Below are positions 40,226 through 45,793 of a DNA stretch of 45,793 nucleotides, piece by piece. The DNA comes from Bacteroidales bacterium. GTDB taxonomy: Bacteria; Bacteroidota; Bacteroidia; Bacteroidales; UBA932. Location: contig JAGCYZ010000045.1 in the NCBI GenBank assembly GCA_017960545.1, positions 1 through 45,793 of the forward strand. The letters are read 5' to 3'. Positions within the stretch are counted from its first letter, which is position 1, and each line of letters opens with the position of its first letter. Below the pieces are notes generated by a model. That model made no database searches, was not told the origin of the DNA, and worked only from the letters and a program-made list of their open reading frames with translations. The position numbers and the translations under genes are program-made.

Positions 40226-40337
40226 GGAAGGTGGTACCTGGAAAACCTTCCGCTTCGCTCCATCCCGTCTGGCGCAAGCGCCATCCACCCGTTCACGAGG
40301 CCACGGGCGGCCACGGGTTTTCCAGATACCACCTTCC
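40226..40337. repeat. Palindromic element with 22-bp arms
   Basis: The arms at 40226-40247 and 40316-40337 are 22 nt and complementary except at one position. The 68-nt centre contains its own hairpin, TGGCGC/GCGCCA (40270-40283), and two tandem copies of GGCCACGGG. It looks like a REP/BIME or small MITE-type element; no target-site duplication was recognised. Confidence 0.75.
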
Positions 40338-40404
40338 CGCTCCTCCAGCGCTCCTTCCTCCTGAGCAACCCTCATTGTCATCCAGAGCGCAGCGAAGGAT
40401 CTAG

Positions 40405-40433
40405 CCGTCATCCCTGGCTTGACCGGGCATCTC
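40405..40433 (-). repeat. Dispersed hairpin repeat, copy B
   Basis: Read on the minus strand, this matches most positions of the 29-nt unit at 8826-8854: GAGATGCCCG, then TCA, then ATGACGG. The stem is slightly decayed compared with copy A. Confidence 0.6.
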
Positions 40434-40612
40434 CTCCAGGCCCGGTGGCGCGTAAGGTTCTGATAATTAGCTGAATCATTAAGCTGATACCCTTCATTTT
40501 TTAGGGTATGATATCATTCTTATGATTGATTATCAAATAGTTATCCGACACGCCGTCCTTTCCCATTATCAAACATTAGCCTCCCAGCTCCTCCTACATA
40601 CTATGACCCAAA

Positions 40613-40703
40613 GTGCGCCTGACGTCCGAGAAAGGGGGACGAGGGGAGCGAAAAAGGGGGTAAAACGCTCCTGACGTCCCACTTTTAGGGACGTGGGGCG
40701 CAC
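40613..40703. repeat. Inverted repeat with G-rich centre
   Basis: GTGCGCC (40613-40619) plus ACGTCC (40622-40627) pair with GGACGT (40689-40694) plus GGCGCAC (40697-40703). A second CTGACGTCC occurs inside. The loop is purine-rich, with several G runs. Confidence 0.65.
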
Positions 40704-40716
40704 CCATATTTTCCAT

Positions 40717-40760
40717 CCACCGCGCCAGGGCCGGAACTTCGCTGACGGCGGCGAATAGCG
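40717..40760 (+). repeat. 45-nt dispersed element, copy 1
   Basis: It contains CGCCAGGGCCGGAAC and CGCTGACGGCGGCGAAT. The reverse complement of 44163-44205 matches it at nearly all positions, and the first third also matches 44071-44100. Confidence 0.75.
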
Positions 40761-40885
40761 GTTGCGGGAACAGTTTTAGCAAATAACTGATACTCAGCGT
40801 GTTATAAAAATAATGACCGCAGTGCTATTTTATTATTTGCACGGCAGGGTGTTTGAAGCGATCATCCGGGTGTTTTATTATTAGG

Positions 40886-41395
40886 ATGAAGATTCTTCAA
40901 GGATATGACGAACGGACGTTCGAGAGGATGTTCAAGGATAACTACCGGTTGATGTACCGCCTGGCATTTTCCATATTGGAAGATCCTGACCTAGCCAAGG
41001 ATGCCGTCCAGCAGGTATTTGCCCGTGTATGGCAAAACAAGCCAGACCTTTCGCTTGAAAACATCAAGGGATATCTTTTGGCAGCGACAAAGAACCGTTG
41101 CGTGAATATGATACGGGACAAGGCAAGGAGAAAGAATCACGACAAACACATTCGCGAAAGCCTGTATGACAATCTGGATAAATCCCACAAAGATGAACTG
41201 ATGGTTGAACTGTACAGAGCAATCTCAAGTGAACTGACAGAACAGGACCAGCGGGTCATCTTCCTGCACTACGATATGGACTTGACTTACAAGGAGACAG
41301 CAAATGCCTTGGGTATCAGTCCATCTGCCGTTAATAAACATATTACCAACTCACTGGAGAAACTGCGGAAAACCTTAAAAGACAAAGAACGATGA
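40886..41395 (+). CDS. ECF-type RNA polymerase sigma factor
   Basis: 169 aa from ATG at 40886. Region 2 (about 10-85) shows F-E-R-M-F-K-D-N-Y, then LAKDAVQQVFARVWQN and GYLLAATKNRCVNMIRD. Region 4 (about 110-165) shows LTEQDQRVIFLHYDMDLTYK and LGISPSAVNKHI, the -35-recognition helix-turn-helix. No region 1 or 3, so it belongs to the extracytoplasmic-function group. Its stop overlaps the start of the next gene as ATGA. That gene encodes a single-pass membrane protein expected to hold the sigma factor inactive. The repeat cluster lies directly upstream. Confidence 0.93.
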   Translation: MKILQGYDERTFERMFKDNYRLMYRLAFSILEDPDLAKDAVQQVFARVWQNKPDLSLENIKGYLLAATKNRCVNMIRDKARRKNHDKHIRESLYDNLDKSHKDELMVELYRAISSELTEQDQRVIFLHYDMDLTYKETANALGISPSAVNKHITNSLEKLRKTLKDKER

Positions 41396-41952
41396 CATCT
41401 GAAGAAATGGATAGGGTAATATCAATGCCTGACGTAGATACTGAATGGAAGGCATTCAAGAACTCTGTGCTCCAAAAAAGCCGGACAAAGAGACAGATAT
41501 ACAGATCCGTCAGGGACTTTGCATTCGTGCTGGGCATTGTGGTTATGGTCAGTGCCGTAGGTTACGCATCGGCCAAAGCAAACGGTAAGGTAGAGAGCTT
41601 CTCCGAGTTTTTTAAGGTTCCTTATATGCAGGAGGAAAGGATAGTTAAAAACCCAGAAGAGTATCCGACATTCCCTGAAGGAAACGAAAAGATCCTGTCA
41701 TTTGTCGCAGAGAATCTGCATTATCCTCCGGAAGCCTTGGAAAGCGGCCTGCAAGGCAGGTGTATAATCAGTTTTATAATAGAGACAGATGGCAGCATTA
41801 GTGGAGCAAAGGTCATCAAGAGCCTTGGTCCCAGCCTGGATTCAGAGGCCTTGAGGATAGTTAACCTAATGCCCAAATGGATACCTGCAAAGGATAAAGG
41901 GAAGGCTGTCCGGAGCAAATGCACTATTCCTATAGTGTTCAGGATAAACTAA
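41392..41952 (+). CDS. Anti-sigma-like membrane protein with TonB C-terminal domain
   Basis: 186 aa. The cytoplasmic part (1 to about 40) includes PDVDTEWKAFKNSVL, which resembles the short N-terminal segment of FecR-type anti-sigma factors. One membrane segment covers about 43-60. The periplasmic part ends in a TonB C-terminal domain (about 91-186): Y-P-T-F-P-E-G, N-L-H-Y-P-P-E-A, G-R-C-I-I-S-F-I-I-E-T-D-G-S-I, MPKWIPAKDKGKAV and I-P-I-V-F. It overlaps the sigma gene and so is probably its co-translated partner. The proline-rich spacer of true TonB is absent, so it is unlikely to span the periplasm as an energy transducer. Confidence 0.85.
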   Translation: MTSEEMDRVISMPDVDTEWKAFKNSVLQKSRTKRQIYRSVRDFAFVLGIVVMVSAVGYASAKANGKVESFSEFFKVPYMQEERIVKNPEEYPTFPEGNEKILSFVAENLHYPPEALESGLQGRCIISFIIETDGSISGAKVIKSLGPSLDSEALRIVNLMPKWIPAKDKGKAVRSKCTIPIVFRIN

Positions 41953-41965
41953 CTACAACATACAT

Positions 41966-44110
41966 ATGAAGAAATCAATATTTCTTTTCACGCTCTTGTT
42001 TCTATGTCTACAAGCAGGAGCCCAGGAAATCCTTTGGCCAGTCTCCGGACATAAAGCCGGAGAGAACATCATCGGCCAGCCTCAGGGCTACGTAGGGGAT
42101 GAATTCAATTTTTCACATCTGTTCATAGGATGTAAGGATACTGATATAATCATCTGTCCTGTGGACGGTACTGTGGGAACTTATCTGGGTAGTTATTATC
42201 ATTCCCTCAATTACGGCTTGAGCATAGGCTTGGATAGCAGCAAAACCTTTGATCAGTGGCTTCAGGATGAGGACCTGGGGAGTGGCGTCAACAAAAAATA
42301 TGTCAGCAAACAGATAGGCATAAAGATGGCTGACGGCCGCCACCTTTTAATAATTGGATTAAAGGGAGACTGGCAGTTCAAAACAGGGCAGAGAGTTTCG
42401 GCTGGAGACACACTTGGCTATGCCGGATATGCGTACAAGGCATTCAGCCAGCCCAATATTACGATTGAACTGACAAGGGGAGGGAAGCCTGTTGACCCAA
42501 TGGCTCCCTTCGGTTTGGAAACTACCTTCAAGGAGCCGGAGCAGATAAAGAGAGAAGATCCCATCTCTGTAGAAAAAGCCAGGGAAGACCTTGCTGTCCT
42601 TCAGGAAGCTATTATTGACGCATATCCTTCCCTAGACGAATTGATGAGCAGGGAGGAATTCGTCAGGAGGATGGACTCGCTCAAGAACACCATAACACGT
42701 CCCCTGCAGCTCAGGGGCGAATTCCGCGGAAAACTTATGCAGGTATGCCAGATAGTACACGACAGCCATATTGCACTGTTGCCAGACGGGCTTCCCGCCA
42801 AAGAATACGACTGGAGGACTCCCGCCTTGTACTATATTAGTTTTGGTGATACCATCAAGGTCCTTACTTCAACTGAGCCTTTTAAAGAACATATCGGCAA
42901 AACGGTCAAATCCATTGACGGGGTAAGTGCAAAAGATCACCTGAAAGAAGCATCAAAATATATTTACGGATACGATGTGAACGTACGCAGTTCCATAGAT
43001 GAATCCCTCGTGATGCTTTATGGCGCAGAAGAGATAATGTATATAGACAAAGGCCCTCTTAAAAGTTCACACGTCGAGTTCACGGACGGGTCTTGGGCAG
43101 AAATCCCTTATGTGACTTCTTCAAGGAATAACGGTGTATTACCAGGAGATAATATCAGGCGGATGAATATGTGGTACAGGATTATCCGCGCATCTAAAGA
43201 CGACTGGTTCACAGAGGAGCTGAATGATTCTACGGCATATCTGGGCCTTAAAACATTCTTTCTAGACGAGGTCAATGTAGAAGGGATAAGGGATTATCTT
43301 GGGGATTGTACTAAGGAAAACCTTATCATAGACCTGAGGAACAACAACGGAGGACACGTGGAGGTGATGAATCAGTTGCTTTCTTATCTGGCAGACAAGC
43401 CTTTGGACAAGCAGAAGGGAGGGTTCTCAAAGGTAAACAGCAATACCGTGTATGATTCTTTCAAATATTGTATAAACTATACAAACCAGATGGAACTGTT
43501 CCCGGACTTTCACTCTAAAGAAGGAAAAGATGGTTTCTATTCTGTAGAAAAACCATTTGTAATATACCCTGATTCCTTGGCTCATTACTCCGGTAAGATA
43601 TACCTGCTTACAAACGGTGCGTCATATTCCGCAGCAACTATCTTCCCTTCGGTGCTGGTCCGGAACAGGAGGGGAGTGACGGTAGGAAGGGAAACCGGAA
43701 CCGCATATCATTTCCTTACCGCTGAAAAGTTCGCCGACATCCAGCTGCCCAACTCTATACAGACCTTGAGGATTCCGCTTATCAAGGCGGTATTCGACAC
43801 CACCGTTTGTGAAAGGACACCGGCCGGCAGGGGATTGCTTCCCGATTATCCCGTTCCTGTCACCGAAAACGAGATAATGATGGGAGAAGACGGGCAGACG
43901 GACGTAATCTTGGAGTATACCCTCGGCCTGATAGCCCAGAACAAGTACCTCAGTGATTCAGACCCCTTTGCCGAAGCAGATTCCCAACTTCAACGCCAAT
44001 CAGACAAACTCTGGATATACTTGTTTGCTTCTATCCTGCTCATCATTCTTATTACAGTTCTCGCCATCCGCCACGCCAGGGCCGGAACGGAGCGAATAGG
44101 CGGTGAATGA
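41966..44110 (+). CDS. Membrane-anchored protein: degenerate M23-like domain plus S41 protease
   Basis: 714 aa with a signal peptide (1-19). Residues about 20-185 resemble an M23/LytM domain (V-D-G-T-V...G-Q-R-V-S-A-G-D-T-L-G-Y-A-G-Y...I-T-I-E-L), but the HxH metal motif is replaced by N-I-T and the first His-x3-Asp is unclear, so it probably binds rather than cuts. Residues about 200-640 form an S41 (C-terminal-processing-like) protease: L-I-I-D-L-R-N-N-N-G-G (about 453-463) and T-N-G-A-S-Y-S-A-A with candidate nucleophile S555. A membrane helix (682-700) precedes a short tail. Residues 703-714 are encoded by a dispersed repeat. It lies 13 nt after the TonB-domain gene. Confidence 0.85.
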   Translation: MKKSIFLFTLLFLCLQAGAQEILWPVSGHKAGENIIGQPQGYVGDEFNFSHLFIGCKDTDIIICPVDGTVGTYLGSYYHSLNYGLSIGLDSSKTFDQWLQDEDLGSGVNKKYVSKQIGIKMADGRHLLIIGLKGDWQFKTGQRVSAGDTLGYAGYAYKAFSQPNITIELTRGGKPVDPMAPFGLETTFKEPEQIKREDPISVEKAREDLAVLQEAIIDAYPSLDELMSREEFVRRMDSLKNTITRPLQLRGEFRGKLMQVCQIVHDSHIALLPDGLPAKEYDWRTPALYYISFGDTIKVLTSTEPFKEHIGKTVKSIDGVSAKDHLKEASKYIYGYDVNVRSSIDESLVMLYGAEEIMYIDKGPLKSSHVEFTDGSWAEIPYVTSSRNNGVLPGDNIRRMNMWYRIIRASKDDWFTEELNDSTAYLGLKTFFLDEVNVEGIRDYLGDCTKENLIIDLRNNNGGHVEVMNQLLSYLADKPLDKQKGGFSKVNSNTVYDSFKYCINYTNQMELFPDFHSKEGKDGFYSVEKPFVIYPDSLAHYSGKIYLLTNGASYSAATIFPSVLVRNRRGVTVGRETGTAYHFLTAEKFADIQLPNSIQTLRIPLIKAVFDTTVCERTPAGRGLLPDYPVPVTENEIMMGEDGQTDVILEYTLGLIAQNKYLSDSDPFAEADSQLQRQSDKLWIYLFASILLIILITVLAIRHARAGTERIGGE

Positions 44111-44202
44111 AGGAGCAAGTCCCTCCAGAGAGCGTGCGTTGCTCCGCACGACGGCTGGACTTGCCATTCGCCGCCGTCAGCGGAGTCACGGCCCTGGCGT
44201 GG
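44071..44202. repeat. Inverted pair of the dispersed element, overlapping the S41 gene end
   Basis: CCACGCCAGGGCCG at 44071-44084 is exactly complementary to 44189-44202. The right half (44163-44205) is a near-complete reverse copy of the element at 40717-40760; the left half is shorter. Together they form an imperfect palindrome of about 130 nt. The left arm supplies the last codons and stop of the S41 gene. Confidence 0.75.
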
Positions 44203-44216
44203 TGGAGGGAAGGGGA

Positions 44217-45620
44217 TTAGAGGCGGGAGAGGGCGCAGACGTTCTCGACGTGGTGGGTGTGGGGGAACATGTCCACGGGCTGGACGGCGGTGATGCGGTA
44301 GTGGGCGGACAGGAGGCTGAGATCCCGGGCCTGGGAGGCCGGGTTGCAGCTGACGTAGACAATGCGCTCCGGGGCGGCGTCCAGGATCACGCGGGCGACA
44401 TCCGGATGGATGCCCGCACGCGGCGGATCCAGGATAATGACGTCCGGACGCCCGTGCTCGGCAATGAACTGGGCGTTAAGGACATCCTTCATATCGCCGG
44501 CAAAGAACTCACAGTTGGAAATACCGTTGTTTTTGGCGTTTTCCCGGGCGTCAGCGATGGCTTCGGGCACATACTCTATACCTATCACCTTGGAGGCCTT
44601 GGAGCTCACGAATTGGGCTATTGTGCCCGTTCCGGTGTAGAGGTCGTAAACCACCTCGGAGCCGGTAAGGGCGGCGAACTCCCTGGCGGTTGAATAGAGC
44701 TTATAAGCCTGGGCGGTATTGGTCTGGTAGAAGGACTTGGGACCAATCTTGAATGTGAGGTTCTCCATCTTCTCCCAGATGGCATCGTCCCCCTTGAAGA
44801 GCAGGGGAGTCTGGTCCGCTATGGAATCGTTCAGCTTGGTGTTGATGACGTAATACAGCGAAGTAATCTGCGGAAACTTGTCTGACACCGCCAGAAGAAG
44901 GGGAGTGCGAGTGGCGGGATCGTCATAGGCAAAAACCACGATCAGCATCACATCACCGGCCTCGTTGTTGCGGATGACAATGTTGCGCATATAGCCCTTG
45001 TTCTGGCGGATGTCATAGAACTCCAGACCGTGCTCAATTGCATATTCCTTAAGGAAAAGGCGGATTTCATTGGAAGGGGAGTCCTGCAGCCAGCAGTGCT
45101 CTATGTCAAGCACGCGGTCAAAGTACCGGCCAACGTGAAAACCAAGGCCAATACGCTCATTTTCAGGCAGTTGCTCAAAATCTACGGGAGTTTCGAACCA
45201 GCGGCGGCTAGAGAAGGTGAATTCCAGCTTGTTACGGTAGTAACGGTTCTTGTCGGAGCCCAGGACAGGCCTTATCTCCGGCACTTCAAGATGCCCTAAG
45301 CGTACCAACTGGTCGTAAACCTGCTGACGTTTGGCCTCCAGCTGCATTTCGTACGGCAGGTGCTGCCAGCGGCAGCCTCCGCAGATACCGAAATGCTTGC
45401 AGAAAGGCTCCAGACGCTGAGGCGAAGGCTGGACCATCTTTGTCACGTAACCTTCCATATAGTTACGTTTCTTCTTTGTGACGCGGATATCCACTATGTC
45501 TCCGGGCACGGCGTATTCTACGAATACAACCATACCGTCAACGTGAGCAAGGGCCTTGCCCTCGGCGGCAACGGCCTCGATGGTCACGGCAGGGAACAGC
45601 AGGTCAACTTTCTTTCTCAT
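44217..45620 (-). CDS. rlmD: 23S rRNA (uracil-1939-C5)-methyltransferase RlmD/RumA type
   Basis: 467 aa from ATG at 45620 (M-R-K-K-V-D-L-L-F-P); the longer frame adds a non-homologous leader. Makes m5U in large-subunit rRNA with SAM. The N-terminal TRAM domain (I-E-A-V-A-A-E-G-K-A-L-A-H-V-D) binds RNA. The [4Fe-4S] ligands C74, C80 and C83 lie in F-C-K-H-F-G-I-C-G-G-C. The methyltransferase part shows Y-D-L-Y-T-G-T-G, ILDPPRAGIHPDV and the catalytic-Cys motif Y-V-S-C-N-P. Bacteroidota often carry this gene in more than one copy, so the exact target base (1939, 747 or tRNA 54) is inferred by family only. Confidence 0.92.
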   Translation of the reverse strand: MRKKVDLLFPAVTIEAVAAEGKALAHVDGMVVFVEYAVPGDIVDIRVTKKKRNYMEGYVTKMVQPSPQRLEPFCKHFGICGGCRWQHLPYEMQLEAKRQQVYDQLVRLGHLEVPEIRPVLGSDKNRYYRNKLEFTFSSRRWFETPVDFEQLPENERIGLGFHVGRYFDRVLDIEHCWLQDSPSNEIRLFLKEYAIEHGLEFYDIRQNKGYMRNIVIRNNEAGDVMLIVVFAYDDPATRTPLLLAVSDKFPQITSLYYVINTKLNDSIADQTPLLFKGDDAIWEKMENLTFKIGPKSFYQTNTAQAYKLYSTAREFAALTGSEVVYDLYTGTGTIAQFVSSKASKVIGIEYVPEAIADARENAKNNGISNCEFFAGDMKDVLNAQFIAEHGRPDVIILDPPRAGIHPDVARVILDAAPERIVYVSCNPASQARDLSLLSAHYRITAVQPVDMFPHTHHVENVCALSRL

Positions 45621-45676
45621 CGTCCGTACAGGTAAGTTAACATAATATAAATTGTGTAACAATAGGGCTCATACTT

Positions 45677-45793
45677 CTAAAAAGCCAGCGCACAGCCAAA
45701 CACCAGGCCTACTCCGTACCTTGAACTGTATCTCAGAGACTGGTGCGGCACCGGCTGATGCGTGAACTTGTCATAAATATTCACGGGATGGTC
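45677..45793 (-). CDS. C-terminal end of an outer-membrane protein gene (cut by window edge)
   Basis: The last 38 codons and stop of a - strand gene that continues beyond the window. The translation ends in strand-like R-Y-S-S-R-Y-G-V-G-L-V-F-G-C-A-L-A-F followed by TAG. Alternating hydrophobic residues and a terminal Phe are the usual end of an outer-membrane beta-barrel. It is on the same strand as rlmD, 57 nt upstream of it. Confidence 0.6.
   Translation of the reverse strand, partial: DHPVNIYDKFTHQPVPHQSLRYSSRYGVGLVFGCALAF

Larger units (their letters stand above)
40195..40885. other. Gene-free repeat cluster before ECF sigma gene
   Basis: About 690 nt without a credible gene. They hold at least four distinct palindromic or dispersed elements: a large inverted repeat (40226-40337), a copy of the hairpin repeat also seen at 8826 (40405-40433), a second inverted repeat (40613-40703) and a 45-nt element also found near 44.1 kb (40717-40760). 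The last 100 nt before the sigma gene are A+T-rich and probably carry its promoter; TATTATTTG at about 40833-40841 is one base off the -7 spacing. Confidence 0.6.

Noticed and set aside
40211-40411. 66-codon - strand frame in the repeat cluster
   Set aside because: It is built from the palindromic repeat and has no protein-like composition.
41392-41952. Ordinary TonB energy transducer
   Set aside because: It lacks the long proline-rich periplasmic spacer, has no ExbB/ExbD neighbours, and overlaps an ECF sigma gene with an anti-sigma-like N-terminus.

Overview
The window looks like a chromosomal segment of a member of Bacteroidota, most likely the order Bacteroidales. Four things point that way. 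Putative promoters carry the Bacteroidota -7 box TAnnTTTG and no -35/-10 pair. Gene starts generally lack strong Shine-Dalgarno sequences. Rho has a long disordered basic insertion. The gene content is lineage-typical: TamL-type lipoprotein, Bacteroidota-style LptD, RsfS-FtsH-CdsA-Psd, PPi-type phosphofructokinase, and an Ig-like lipoprotein next to a SpoT homologue. I cannot name genus or species.

Layout. (1) Positions 1-8771 are an accessory, visibly A+T-richer block with all genes on +. It holds a 5'-truncated unknown protein, a PLD-family nuclease protein, a PD-(D/E)XK nuclease and a 1423-aa STAND NTPase with an N-terminal nuclease-like domain (Avs-like). This reads as a defence island. 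The first two proteins share a 20-residue motif (N-Q-N-G-x-K-S-V-Y-V-x-x-N-x-G-T-I-I-I), which suggests they form one system. (2) Positions 8772-9292 are a gene-free boundary with hairpins and short repeats. (3) Positions 9293-36443 are compact housekeeping DNA: mnmE-rho and lptD on -, then an N-acetylmuramoyl-alanine amidase, dnaA, pepD and rpe on +, birA on -, rsfS-ftsH-cdsA-psd on +, ispG, an outer-membrane protein, an Ig-like lipoprotein, spoT and ligA on -, pfp and a YegP-like gene on +, and a GH13 amylase with a SpoU methyltransferase on -. (4) Positions 36540-40194 encode envelope proteins: TamL and two tandem paralogous beta-barrels. (5) Positions 40195-40885 are a 0.7-kb gene-free cluster of palindromic dispersed repeats. 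(6) Positions 40886-44110 are a three-gene signalling cassette: an ECF sigma factor, a membrane protein joining an anti-sigma-like N-terminus to a TonB C-terminal domain, and a degenerate-M23/S41 membrane protease. (7) rlmD and the 3' end of an outer-membrane protein gene, both on -, close the window.

Candidates for undescribed biology, in order: the motif-linked pair at 1-2464 beside the PD-(D/E)XK and Avs-like genes; the ECF/TonB-CTD/M23-S41 cassette; and the dispersed palindromic repeat family, one copy of which encodes the end of the S41 protein. Functions are read from motifs alone, because no database search was possible. No tRNA, rRNA, CRISPR array, insertion sequence or intact integrase was seen.
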